Shown here: one piece after another, positions 1 through 9,990 of the stretch
How the letters are laid out: every line of letters starts with the position of its first letter
How positions within the stretch are numbered: position 1 is the first letter of the stretch
Assembly (NCBI GenBank): GCA_963556495.2
Contig: OY747713.1
Span: forward strand, 50,076,724-50,140,723
Length of the DNA: 64,000 nucleotides
DNA from: Valencia hispanica
Taxonomy: Eukaryota > Chordata > Actinopteri > Cyprinodontiformes > Valenciidae
Direction: 5' to 3'
Translations under genes and position numbers: made by a program
Notes under the pieces: model-generated
What the model was told of the DNA's origin: nothing
Database searches by the model: none
The model's input: only the letters and a program-made list of their open reading frames with translations

Positions 1-680
1 AACAACACAACCGCTTTAGGTTTTTAATTTTCATACATACAGATTTTAATGTACTTACATTTAAAACTGTACTCCCCTCCCGCTTAGCCTGCTGCTTCTT
101 CTGCCATTGTTGCTAGAACAGAAATCTCACGTTCAGCTCGCAATGCATTTTGGTATTAGGAGTGGGTTAAAGGATATACCGGACCCTTTATATACAGTCT
201 ATGCACCGGACCCATCCTTCAAATCGGGGAAAAGAAGGACAGATTTGTGGGCCGCATTTGAAGGAATCTGTTAATTTGGACAGCCTTCACCGCAGCCCAT
301 GGCGCCGGGCCTGCTCAGTTAAATGGTTTAATGGGATTAAAAACTTTTTCTGGTGGGAGTAAAATGAGTGCACCCCAAAGAAGACTGTGATGAGCTCATT
401 GGTCAGCGCCATATCTGGCTTCCTATTAGCTGGGGGACTTTTGGCAGGATAATTTCACTTGAAATCCAGGGGCACAGGAAAAATCAGTGTGAGCAAGTTT
501 TGAAAGTGTAGAGAAGAGATCTGAGCACAGAGGACTGAAGCTCAAACGCAGAGGAGTCAATTTAAGTGCAAAAACACATATTTGAATGCAAGAAGGAACT
601 TTTTCCTGCTGCATGGCGAGTGCACGGAGGGTGTCTGATTTCTGTGGCATCTAATTTTACGCTTATGTACATTAGCACCT
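1..680. other. Unassigned AT-rich sequence at left edge
   Basis: No convincing coding region, RNA gene or complete repeat is visible. The stretch around 160-310 (a segment with repeated 'ccggaccc' and a 'gggccgcatttgaagga' block) has the look of a decayed transposon end, but no terminal inverted repeat or target duplication could be paired inside the window. A 74-codon minus frame at 426-650 resembles no family I know and is not called. Confidence 0.4.
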
Positions 681-689
681 TCCTATTCC

Positions 690-1245
690 CCCTTTATTTC
701 TGAAACAGAATGCCATTTACCACCCCATTTGTTTCAGAAACATCTAGGAAGAAATCAGCTGAGTAATCAGGTATTGAGAGATCAGCGGCTGTGGAGAGCT
801 GTTGTTTAAGTTTAATGAATGCTTCTTCAGCTGGAACTGTCCAGTTAAGATGGGCATTCAGCTGTTTCATGCCATGTTCATTTACTAATGCTCTAAGGGG
901 AGTGGTAAGGTTGGTGTAGGAATGTAGTGTCTGCTGAAATTGGTGAGACTCAGAAAGGAGAGCATGTCTTTAACAGTCAGTGGTTTCGGATGTTGGAGGA
1001 TGGCAGATTTGTGTCTTGTGGTGAGGCCAGAGCCCTGTGCCATCACCCTTCTTCCTGAGAAATTAACTTCCTCCCTGACCAGCTGCACCTTATCCCTAGA
1101 AACTTTATACCCATCTGCAGCTAGGCTATGTAAAACCTGTAGCGTTGCTTGGGTGCACACTGCCGCTGATGGTGCTGCTAGCAGTGAATCAGGTTTGTGT
1201 GGGTATTGGGATCGCCATATAGGTGTATCAGTTTTCATCTTAAAA
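690..1245 (-). pseudogene. pol: ERV-B pol remnant: end of reverse transcriptase to start of RNase H
   Basis: Read on the minus strand, 885-1238 encodes the retroviral RT thumb region: a run like KVQLVREEVNFSG followed by LTVKDMLSFLSLTNFSRHYIP. It parallels, block for block, the region after the YVDD box in the intact ERV-A pol at 49452-49740. Out of the listed frame, the decayed sequence continues to about 690 with a WTVPAEEAFIKLK-like segment (RT/RNase H connection). The YxDD box itself is degraded. Divergence from ERV-A is large, so this is a different retrovirus family. The left edge fades out without an LTR. It is part of a non-functional provirus with the blocks at 1246-1670 and 2994-3600. 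Confidence 0.75.
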
Positions 1246-1670
1246 GGTAAGTGGAGTGGAATTTACAAAACCTACATCAGTTGCACCGGAAGACCACAGA
1301 GCTGGTGGAAGCTGCCTGAACGCCTCAACGGCAGCTGGATGGTCAATTTTTTCTCTGCCATGGAAACGAGTAAGATGCAGATGCTCCAAAATGGAGTCAT
1401 CATGAGTTTCTTCCATGATTTTATACATGTTATTAGAGGGAGAAAAAGGAATGTGAGGGAGCCGTGTAGCAACCAAGTCAAACGTTTCTGTTCCTCTTTT
1501 AACCATGGGGCCTAAATCTTTGGCCTGGTGTTGTGGGTGTAACAGGAGGGAAACATGGGGTACAGCCTCAGAACCCATCATATAGCATTGTGATTGTTGT
1601 GGGGTCAATTTAGCCTCTAGAGCCACCCCCTCTGGTCCCACATAGCAGGGGCCAGAGGTGATGGGCCAGT
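1246..1670 (-). pseudogene. pol: ERV-B pol remnant: protease-RT linker
   Basis: The minus-strand 144-codon frame contains PHVSLLLHPQHQAKDLGP and, near its end, LPPALWSSGATDVGFVNSTP. These match by position and pattern the ERV-A pol linker (PHISLSKPAGGEWKDLG and VPSDLWAKNSYDVGLIKG) upstream of RT. It then abuts the post-YxDD block at 1245 directly, so the RT fingers and palm (about 150 codons) are deleted at the junction. The 5' side of this block is interrupted by the L2-a insertion at about 1671. The frame is an internal fragment and its apparent ATG is not a real start. Confidence 0.7.
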
Positions 1671-2993
1671 TCAATTCAATTCAATTCAATTCAGTTTATT
1701 TATATAGCGCCAATTCACAACAGATGTCATCTCAAGGCACTTAACAAGAAGTCATTTCAATACATTTATACAAACATTCCAATCAGTTAAAAAGTTTCCT
1801 ATTTAAGGAATCCCAGCAGATTGCGTTAGTCATTGGCGTGAGGTTGGGCCCCGTTGATGCAGACTTTCCAACCACAGCAATCCTTCAGCAATCCCTCATA
1901 CTGAGCAAGCATGTAGCGACGGTGGAGAGGAAAAACTCCCCTTTAACAGGAAGAGACCTCTAACAGAACCAGGCTCAGTAGGAGCGGCCATCTGCCACGA
2001 CCGTCTGGGGGTTTGAGAAGACAGAGCAGAAACACAGAAGGAACAGAAGATCTGATATAAGAGAACTTTCTATGTTACAGAAAGTAAAAAGTTGATAACA
2101 GGACACAGTGGATGTTCAATTACTGGGAGGATCATCCCAGTCGATGCCCCCCGTCCAACAGGGCATTGCAGCCAAGCAGGATACCAGACCAGGTATATCT
2201 TCTATGGAGAGAAAAACACTGAGAGAAAACAAAGTTAACAGTCGAAATAACAGAATGTACTGTAATACAACTGGAGAGTCGTAGGAGAAAAGGAAGTAGC
2301 AGAGTGAAGAAAAAAGGTAAGTCTGTCCTCCAGAAGTCTAAGCCTATAGCAGCATAACTACAGAGATAGCTCAGGATGACCTAAGCCACTCTAACTATAA
2401 GCTTTATCAAAAAGGAAAGTTTTAAGCCTGGCCTTAAAAGAGTGTCTGCCTCACGGACTAAAGCTGGGAGCTGGTTCCACAGGAGAGGAGCCTGATAACT
2501 AAAAGATCTGCCTCCCATTCTATTTTTAGAAATCCTAGGAACTACAAGTAAACCTGCAGTCTGAGAGCGAAGGGCTCTGTTAGGAACATAAGGAACAATT
2601 AGATTTCTGATGTATGATGGAGCTTGATTATTAAGGGCTTTGTATGTAAGAAGAAGGATCTTAAATTCTATTCTGGATTTAACAGGGAGCCAATGAAGGG
2701 AAGCTAAAACAGGAGAAATGTGATCTCTCTTTTTAATATTCATAGGAACTCTTGCTGCCGCATTTTGGATCAACTGAAGGCTTTTAATGGCATTTTGTGG
2801 ACTACCTGATAGTAAAGAATTACAGTAGTCCAGCCTTGAGGTAACAAATGCATGGACTAGTTTCTCAGCATCACTCCTGGATAGGATGTTTCTAATTTTA
2901 GCAATATTCCGGAGGTGAAAGAAGGAAATCCTAGAAACCTGTTTAATATGGGATTTAAATTTCAAGTCTTGGTCAAAAATAACGCCGAGGTTC
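1671..2993 (-). mobile_element. L2-a LINE, 5'-truncated copy 3 (RT C-terminus and 3' UTR)
   Basis: A non-LTR retrotransposon fragment in minus orientation. Its 3' end is the short tandem tail (aattc)n at 1672-1694, followed inward by a 3' UTR nearly identical to those of the copies at 28800-29526 and 32697-33360. The reverse-transcriptase C-terminal region lies at 2390-2990 (ISFFHLRNIAKIRNILSR, LVHAFVTSRLDYCNSLLSG, LHWLPVKSRIEFK). It is 5'-truncated within RT at about 2993 and splits the ERV-B pol. A possible short target duplication (ggcca/ggcct) is weak. L2/CR1 superfamily by RT style; not functional alone. Confidence 0.85.
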
Positions 2994-3600
2994 GGCCTTA
3001 TTATGTTATGGCCTTCTAGATGTTTTTCAAATTGTTCCTGATAAACTGTGGGATCTCCTCGTTCATACAACAGAGTGACATGAAGGGGGTCTGGAGGAAG
3101 GACAGAAGAGTTATGGGTCAACAACCACGGCTTCCGGTCAGACAAAAATGTAGAAGCGGTATTGGGCTGGTGACCAGAGAATGTCAGTCTGGCCCAAATA
3201 ATTTCAGCCACTTGGGGAGCATCATCCTGCAACAAATGCTGTCCATGTTGACCAGAGCAGGAGAAAGAATGTCCACTAGGGAGTGTCACAGTAAGACCAT
3301 CAGCTGTACACAAAATAGTAGCTCCAAGCTTTATCAGCAAATCATGGCCCATGAGGTTGACTGGCGTATCAAGTGACACCACAAAAGGATGCTTGACCAC
3401 TTGGTGTCCAATACCAACTGGGAGTGGTTCAGTCACAGGGAGAGACATTTGAGTCCTAGACAATCCAACAACAGGGTTGCAGATGGAGGCATTCTGTCCA
3501 TAGTGCTGTAGGTTGCACCAGTGTCCTTTAAAAATGGTAAAGAGTCCAGCAACATTCATGGTGAGCAATGGGTCTACCGTCGCAGTCTCACTTAGGCTTT
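2994..3600 (-). pseudogene. pol: ERV-B protease remnant
   Basis: Minus-strand reading gives the C-terminal half of a retroviral aspartic protease: TPVNLMGHDLLIKLG corresponds to CPVNLLGRDLMCKLN of ERV-A, the conserved LLGRD box of retropepsins. The catalytic D-S/T-G triad is no longer recognisable upstream. It is followed by LHVTLLYERGDPTVYQEQF, the start of the linker that resumes at 1670 beyond the LINE. The long open frame spanning 2381-3568 is an accidental fusion of this protease to the inserted LINE RT. No intact protein is expected. Confidence 0.7.
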
Positions 3601-3615
3601 TCTGTGGGCATTGTC

Positions 3616-3858
3616 TTTTTTTTTTTTTTACGTGTCCTGTTTGGCAATGTGGAGCTCAGAATTGGTGTCTGAGAACCAAGTAGAAGCCCAGCACATTTAC
3701 TTTCACAAGCAGAGCACAACAGCTTTTGCTATAGTACTCCACTTGATATATATGTGTGAGAAATCTTTATTATGAATTGCTGTGGGTTTTATTTTCTGAT
3801 GTTATGGACACGGAGATGGAAAATAAAGGGAAAGAAAGAAGATGAAGAAGAGAGGTAT
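3616..3858 (-). mobile_element. L1/Tx1-type LINE 3' end with poly(A)
   Basis: Reverse-complement of the last ~240 bp of the L1 copy at 26560-26770: both contain 'gagtactatagcaaaagct' and a stretch rich in aataaa/ataaag. On the minus strand it ends in a poly(A) run, seen here as a T-run at 3616-3629. No coding sequence. It abuts the ERV-C LTR at 3859 exactly, suggesting that ERV-C integrated into this L1 3' UTR. The other half of the L1 is not found next to it. Confidence 0.75.
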
Positions 3859-4281
3859 TGTTGGAAAGGTGTTTTCACTCTAATTTAAAGCCTCTCTTAA
3901 AGGAACAGACACATTTAATTTATGACCCTGGGCTCTCTCTGAGCTCTCATTTCACCTGCCCGCGTCCTCATTCATTTCTGTAAAAAGGAGCAATAAGAAC
4001 AACAAACAACAATTATATATTTTAACAGCGAGACATCGTTCGCTGGACTCAGTTCTAGTAACTGAGTACAGCTTTATCTCAGCATAAGGTTTTTATTGAA
4101 AGTTGAGTTTCCATGAAACTCCTCCCTTATAGATCTTCGTTCATAGAATGGTCACAGCTTCTTCACACAAGGCACACATTATGGACCACATTCCTCTTAA
4201 TTGTTCACTGTTTCTAAATGTTTCCACATGCACTACATAATTAAACCCTCATACAACATTAACAGAATTTCTATCTCTTCA
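3859..4281 (-). repeat. ERV-C copy 1, 3' LTR
   Basis: A 423-bp LTR in minus orientation, bounded TG...CA, closely matching the LTRs at 44436-44858 and 62625-63033. On the minus strand it begins TGAAGAGATAG and ends CCTTTCCAACA. A polyadenylation signal AATAAA lies on the minus strand (ttttattg at about 4091-4098). A polypurine tract lies immediately upstream on the minus strand (4282-4297). The 5' LTR of this copy is not in the window. Confidence 0.85.
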
Positions 4282-4297
4282 TGTCCCTCTTTTGATC
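4282..4297 (-). other. ERV-C copy 1 polypurine tract
   Basis: On the minus strand the sequence AAAAGAGGGACA directly precedes the LTR start TGAAGAG. This is the position and composition of a retroviral plus-strand primer. The same tract precedes the LTR of copy 2 (44859-44870, AAAAGAGGGAGA). Confidence 0.7.
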
Positions 4298-5140
4298 TCT
4301 TAAAAATAAGAGATCACTATATATAAGGAAAAATGTCAGGTATCACACTTATGGAATCACATCAATTTTGAGTCCATCTTCTCTGGAACTTTACGGATCA
4401 GCAGTCAAGTCATCTTGTTCTGGCTGGGAATTGTGGTCGTCCGGCTCGCTCTTCTATGACCTAAGGTGAGAGGTTGCCAGCACATCACCTATATGTAGCT
4501 AAAATGTATCTTTTCAGTAGCCTTGAGTTTGAAAACTCTAAGGACTGCACGCAGACCAGAGGATCGTTCAATTCCTAGATCTCAGCTGCTATACCTTTTA
4601 GAACTGCCAGGGAAGAATTAACAAAACCACTGAATCTATGATTTAATGTGTCCAATCATAACATGACCTTACCCACCTCGGTCCATGGGAAAAAAGATAA
4701 TAGAACCTTATTTCAATCACTCCATAATTTGTTTTCAGGGGGCCTATTGGAGCCCAGATGGGACCATGAGGGGCTGAAATATCACGCCTCCTCCTTCTGC
4801 TGTGTCGGATCTCCTCTGTAAATACAAGAAAGAATGCTCTTTAAGTCTCAACAGAAGCACATCCACCGTTCTCATTTTGAGGGTAATTGTGTCAGAGCTA
4901 AAATCCGCAGAGAATCAGCAGGTCGTCCATAGAAAAATTCCCATCACATTCACGAAGAATGGAGTACATACCATATATTTTTCCCATGTACCCAGATTGG
5001 TATGGAAATGTGGTCAGATTTTTATCATTTTCAAAACAAATAAATCTTTGGTCAGGTTTTAAGTGTACTGGTCCAGCTTTAACTATTTAGATTAATCCCA
5101 TGTCATCCCAGTCTCCAATTTACCCTTACTTTTGTCATGG
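4282..5140 (-). pseudogene. env: ERV-C copy 1, decayed env/3' region
   Basis: Internal retroviral sequence between the 3' LTR and the ERV-D insertion point. It aligns by eye with 44859-45146 and, further in, with 56380-56432 of ERV-C copy 2. By position it should be the env 3' half on the minus strand, but no open frame or transmembrane motif survives. The small plus-strand frame at 4802-5062 is incidental. Sequence identity to copy 2 right up to position 5140 marks the boundary of the ERV-D insertion. Confidence 0.6.
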
Positions 5141-5144
5141 AAGT
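5141..5144. other. Target-site duplication of ERV-D (left)
   Basis: The tetranucleotide AAGT directly precedes the LTR start TGTTGTATTC and is repeated at 12055-12058 after the LTR end GCCGACA. The paralogous ERV-C copy 2 has the uninterrupted site near 56432 (catggaagtatataa), with one AAGT. A 4-bp duplication is typical of gamma-like retroviral integration. Confidence 0.9.
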
Positions 5145-5703
5145 TGTTGTATTCTACTTTTTTGGGGCTATTTTTTATTATGCAGTACATATGTTTTAAA
5201 TATATCTTTAGTAAGCGTTTAGAGGTAAACGGCCTGTTTATATTATTCAGGGTAGTAAAACATGACTGTTTACCAGTATTTTATGGGGGTAAGGTTTTAA
5301 GTAAATAAACTCTTGGGCAAAGATATGAACTAAAAGCAGGGAGGATCGGTTATAACTCTAGTTCATGGTACGGCTATAAAACCAGGTCAGGAGACCTGGA
5401 GAAAATGTATGACTTGTTAAGATGTAGGAGGAGGGGAGAGGAGTCATGTGATATTTTCTTTGTTCTTCTTTAATAAAAAGGGTACACCCTTGTAGAGAAG
5501 CGAGTCAGATCTTTTCTGGCTCCCATCTGCAGGTGCGTCCAGTGTGAAACAGATATCTGTTGTTGTGTGTGTGTTATTTTACTCTCTGTCTCTCAGTTCT
5601 GGGTCTTATTTTGAAACAGTTCCCGTCGGGGTTTTGGAGTTCGGCGCCCCCACCTTTCTGAGTAAGAAGCGAGTTGCCGACAATATAGGTTACGAAGCCG
5701 ACA
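5145..5703 (+). repeat. ERV-D 5' LTR
   Basis: 559 bp, TG...CA. TATA box TATAAAA at 5375-5381 (LTR position ~231) and AATAAA at 5472-5477 (position ~328), a spacing that gives a short R region of roughly 70-90 nt. It differs from the 3' LTR by about two substitutions: an a/g after 'gtgtgaaac' and a g/a in 'ttcggc(g/a)ccccc'. The short frame 5544-5765 across U5 into the leader is not coding. Confidence 0.92.
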
Positions 5704-5706
5704 AAA

Positions 5707-5724
5707 TGGTGGAGGATGCGGGCA
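5707..5724 (+). other. ERV-D primer-binding site, tRNA-Ala(AGC) type
   Basis: TGGTGGAGGATGCGGGCA begins three bases after the LTR end. From memory of vertebrate tRNA-Ala(AGC) genes ending GCCCGCATCCTCCA plus CCA, this is an 18/18 complement. Alternative assignment is unlikely given the match length. Confidence 0.75.
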
Positions 5725-7515
5725 TTGATTTGGTTTTGAGTTTTCTCAGGGCTGAGAGAGATTGAGTGTGAGTAATGAGTGTGGCATAACTGATTGATAC
5801 ATGTGTTTGTGGCATTATAGTAATTTTGTGTTTTTTCTTTGAGTTCAACAGAGAATCGGAGAGCGACTGGATTGATCCTTGCTAATCAACACCCGGGTGG
5901 TTTTGCATCAATCTGGAAAAGCGCTAACACCAAATTAATAGGTATTGATCGATTTAAACGTTCTCCATTTAATGTTGACGTGTTGTTCTTTCGGTTGAGG
6001 GCCGACCAAAGTGTGGACCAGGGCTTGAGAGGTGGCCGCTCGCCTCCGGTAGGACACTGTCGGAGTTCTCCAAGGCTGGCAAACGGAAAAAGTAGACAGC
6101 AGCAGAGCCTGTGTGCTCTCTGTTGTCGAGACGGATTCCCTTGGAGAGGCCGGCGTATCTTCCAAACGCACGATTGAGCCACGTGAATTGGATTGTGTTT
6201 AATGGTCCGGCTTTAGGTGGCTCCGGTTGAGGTATTGTAAAATTGCTGTACTTTTATTTTTTTCTACTGTGAGTGTGTGTGATTGGAGAAGTGGAGGTTA
6301 CGGAAGGGAGCTACCATGTAGCTCTTTGCACACCGGCCTCATATAAACTTCTCATTTAGGGGAACTAACCGACTGAATCTAAAACCATAATTTCTTAAAC
6401 GCCTAGACAATGCCCGCGCTTTTTGTATAGACAATAAGCGTAGAAGCTTGACATTGTAGAGGAATAAGGGAATATCATTTTCAGTCGGCTAAAGTACCAC
6501 CATAGCTAGCTTACGGCTAACACACAGTGTGGATGAGTCTCGCCTGGAATAAAGACGTTCAACCTTGTGCAACTACGTAAACACGTCTAAAGCATTGTCT
6601 AACACATATATAGGACTGTTATTATGGATAACTGGTAGTAAACTATTTAGAATATATATAAAATAACTTTTTTATTGTAACGGAGCGGTCACGTTTGGCT
6701 TCCGGTTGAGCTAGGTTGCTCATGGTTACAGCTAATCTCTGGTAGCTTAGCTTCCGAACTGTATTTATTTGGCTCGGTTAAACAGTCATTCGAGTATTGG
6801 TGGCGAAATGTGGTTTTGTTGGAGGCATTTTGTTCTTGTCTTTGGTTGGTTTACTTATGAGTACGGTTTGTTAAGTTTAGCATCGTAGTGAAGAATTAGC
6901 CATCTGTGCGCCGGCTTATTCATTCCGCGGTGTGACCCGGAAGTTCTATTGGGCCTGACTTGATCCGTCAGTCCGGTGGAGTTTTTTGAGCAAACTGTTG
7001 ACGATTTTGTGTTGCAAAGCGAGTTTTAAATGTATTTCTTTCGGTATATGTTTTAATGATAAATAAAATTGCTTTATATTGGGAGAATTCTATTTCTTCG
7101 TGTGATTCGCCGAAATGTGCGTCCCGGGTTTTGGCGCCGGCCGGACTCCATTAGGAATTCTTTGATTTTTAGACGAAACGGCAATAATCTCCGTATATAA
7201 ATAAATTAATGATAAGATAAACAGTGTTTTATAAACCTTTTTAGCTTTCCTTCGTTTCGGCTTTGCCTAAAACATTATTAAGGTTAATGTTGCATGACTA
7301 AATAATACATAAACCCCTTCACTATAAAAAGAAATAAATGAAAATTAAATAAATAAAAACTGTGCCTGCCTTTACTGTTAACTGCATTAATATTGGGATA
7401 AATTTGGGCCTACGAATTGATAATTTATCAATTAAAATAAATAATTTATAGAGTTAATACAAATAACCTACTTTGTTAAATTTTAATCCATTTTGGATTT
7501 TGTTACGAATTTTCA
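5725..7515 (+). other. ERV-D 5' leader
   Basis: About 1.8 kb between primer site and the gag ATG, long for a simple retrovirus. It should carry packaging signals and a splice donor, but none can be assigned by eye. Short frames such as 5839-6177 (112 codons, with antisense frames of similar length) resemble nothing and are not called. From about 7200 to 7480 the sequence is strongly AT-rich. Confidence 0.6.
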
Positions 7516-8136
7516 ATGGCAGCCGAATATAAATTACTCCCTGCTCCACAGGGACAGGAGTGGCGCACTTTAGATGCCCAATTGTTAGTATACATTTCTA
7601 AACTATATTCTATTTTAGTTGATAAGCCCGGTAAAAAAGATAAAAATCAGTTCCAGGGCCTTATGACGGCCATGTGGGCTCGTCATGGCGCCCGAGGGGA
7701 TGATAAGCGGAGTCTCTCACAGATGTGTTTTGAGGAAGGAAAACGTTTTGCAGATAAGGCTAAAACAGCAAAGAGCATCACTGGTGCTAAAATGAGACAC
7801 TTAAAAGCTGAGAAAATGTGGAAAACATGGGGTTTAACAGGACAGGGTATTGATCATTTGTGTGTTACTGCAGAAAGTAGTTTTTTGGCGGACCATACTC
7901 CTCCCCCGTACCAGCCCATGTACCCCATGTTGACGACCTCTGGTCAAACACATATTTCATGGGGGTTGGAGACAGACAATGGCCAGATTGTACTTCAAAA
8001 CACGCAGGGTGACGCACAGAGTTCACCATCTCCTTGTGCGCCATCCCCGATGGGCACCTCTCTTACTCCCCCCCCTTCCTTCAAGCAGTGCAGTGTTGCA
8101 CTGGAGTGGCCTCCCACAGAGGTCTGTAGCCCATAA
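7516..8136 (+). pseudogene. gag: ERV-D gag, N-terminal part (matrix and proline-rich late-domain region)
   Basis: 206-codon frame starting at the first ATG after the leader. The N-terminal ~130 residues form a basic, helical matrix-like domain (runs such as KPGKKDKNQF and KAEKMWKTWGL). It starts MAAEYK, so it lacks the N-terminal glycine needed for myristoylation. A PPPY late-domain motif (about codon 136, in TPPPYQP) supports Gag. It ends at 8136 out of phase with the following frame (7979-9025). A run of eight C at 8068-8075 is the likely site of a 1-nt indel, so Gag is probably frame-broken here. Assignment to Gag is by position, PPPY and the downstream capsid-like start, not by a clear family match. 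Confidence 0.6.
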
Positions 8137-9025
8137 ACCATTGACTAATAAACCACAGGGTGATCTAAAGGTAAAAGATGAGGGACAAGATTATAAATTG
8201 CGTTTTGAAGTCACCGGTAAAGGGATTGTTGAACATACTGAGGGGGAAGAGCAACAGCTACTAAAATTAGTTAGCAACAAAGTAGAACAGGACACTGATA
8301 AATTGTTCTTGGCATATAATGCTAAATTGATGGACGAGATGGAGCAGCACGAACACAGGTTAACTAAAGTTCAACGACAGATGGATGAGGTGCTGCAGGA
8401 TCAGGAAAGATTAGCATCTGTGGTAAGGGGGCAAGCTGCAGACCTTCCAGGGAGTGCCAGCCCCAGTCAACGTGATGAATGTGCAGCAGTTGTACAGGTT
8501 GACAATGTGCAGACGTTGGGGGACGAGGGGAGTGAGGGGCCATTTAAGAATACCAGATCTAAGTTACCACTGGGGGCATGTGGGGGCCCTGATTTAATGC
8601 TTCCTTTAGTGGGAGCATCGGATGGTTCAGTAATTTACAAACCATGGAAGATGGCTGACGCATCTGCCATCATTCTGCAACTCCCTGATCCGTGGGCTGG
8701 CAGAGAACCACAGGTTTCACCGCACCCTGACCCGGACCCTCGCAGTGATCATCAGCAGCTGAAGGGCCTGGTCTCCTCCTTCCTTCCGGCTCCCCGTGAC
8801 GTGCAGGGACCTGCGGTGTCTCCTTCCGAGGCTGGGCGCGTTTGGCTGAGGGTGTATAAGAGAAAGTGGCAGGAGCCCAGGTGGTCTGGCCCGTTCCAGG
8901 TTGCTGCTCGTACAACCCATGCTGTCCAGCTGCGGGGAAAGGGTTCTACTTGGTTTCACTGGTCCCAGTGTGCTCCTGCCCCCGACCCCCCTCCTGTCCC
9001 TCACGCTGCAGCAGCTCTCTGCTGA
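8076..9025 (+). pseudogene. gag-pol: ERV-D gag capsid start joined to integrase C-terminus (internal gag-pol deletion)
   Basis: The +2 frame (open from 7979) continues gag after the C-run. It shows a charged coiled-coil-like stretch (about 8180-8430: DEMEQHEHRLTKVQRQMDE), then a capsid-like N-terminus (LPLVGASDGSVIYKPWKMAD near 8590-8660). Between roughly 8690 and 8780 it switches without a stop into the C-terminal domain of a gamma-like integrase (RVWLRVYKRKWQEPRWSGPF, then WFHWSQC at 8950-8970). Missing are the rest of CA, NC, protease, RT, RNase H and the integrase zinc and DDE domains. The join appears to be in frame. Neither catalytic activity nor nucleocapsid function remains. Confidence 0.75.
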
Positions 9026-9990
9026 CCTGGGGGAATCTCTTTGCAGTGGGTGGTGTCGGTTCTGACTAGGCGGTGTCGACTGCCGAAGCCAGGAGGCGGG
9101 GCCTGGCCCACCCCGAAGATTGGTTGGGGTTGCTGTAATCATCCAGTGTAATCTATATGTGCAAAAATTGGGCGAGATAAGCAATTTGGACTTGCTTTTC
9201 TCGAAGAGGGATTATACCGAAGAGAAAAGATCGCAAGAAATCTAACACATTTCACAGCAGGTTTTAACCACCTCACAATCGGTGGGGGAAGCTATTGGAG
9301 GCGGGGCCTGTCTGTGCATTTGTGTTTACTGGGGGAAATGTTCAGTTAATGAAGTAACTGTCATTTCAGTGAGGGCGATCTGCATAAAAGACAGTAACAT
9401 TGGGAAAAATAAAGAGTCCACTGTACTGAATCAGTTCATCACTCTGGTAGCCGCCTGCTGCCAGAGAAATAAACAAGAGCGAAGACTAGAGAACAAAATA
9501 ATAAAGACTGAACACTTATTAATCATTTTTCTTGTATTTTACAGGTTGTTTAACCAATTTTTATTTACAGGTGCAGATTGTTAGACACTGCCTAAGGGGG
9601 TGTCAAATAATTTTTAAGTAGTTAATTTGTAGGATTTTTTCTTAATATTCAGTTTTTACGGTTTTATAAAACTTTTTATTAATAAGCTAAAACATTTTAA
9701 GGGGTGTTTAAATTATAATCAGGTTGACTGACTACTAATTTTTGTTATACTTATTCTTTTTTTTCATTATGATGTGGTTTTTGTAGGATGTTGTTGGGGT
9801 TGGTGACAATTGCTAGAGTTTGCTTTGTACTAAAAGAATATTGAGAATTAGGTTAAAACATAAAAAACAATAATAATAAATTAATATATATATATATATA
9901 TATATATTTCTTAAAGGTAAAGATAAAGAAAAAAACAGACACCCTTCTTTTTGGATAAAATAAACATAGGATCACACCACAGACAGAAAT
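9026..9990 (+). other. ERV-D spacer between integrase end and env
   Basis: About 965 bp with no supported gene. In a simple gammaretrovirus env overlaps the end of pol, so this spacer is unusual. It contains a (ta)n microsatellite at about 9885-9907 and T-rich stretches near 9760, with 'tttttgtag' forms that could serve as the env splice acceptor. Minus-strand frames 8670-8915 and 8717-9184 are antisense shadows. Confidence 0.5.

Noticed and set aside
5839..6182. 112-codon plus frame and overlapping minus frames in the ERV-D leader
   Set aside because: No family resemblance, frames of similar length on both strands, no conservation available to test.
9885..9907. (ta)n tract as a possible promoter or origin
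   Set aside because: A simple microsatellite without associated motifs.
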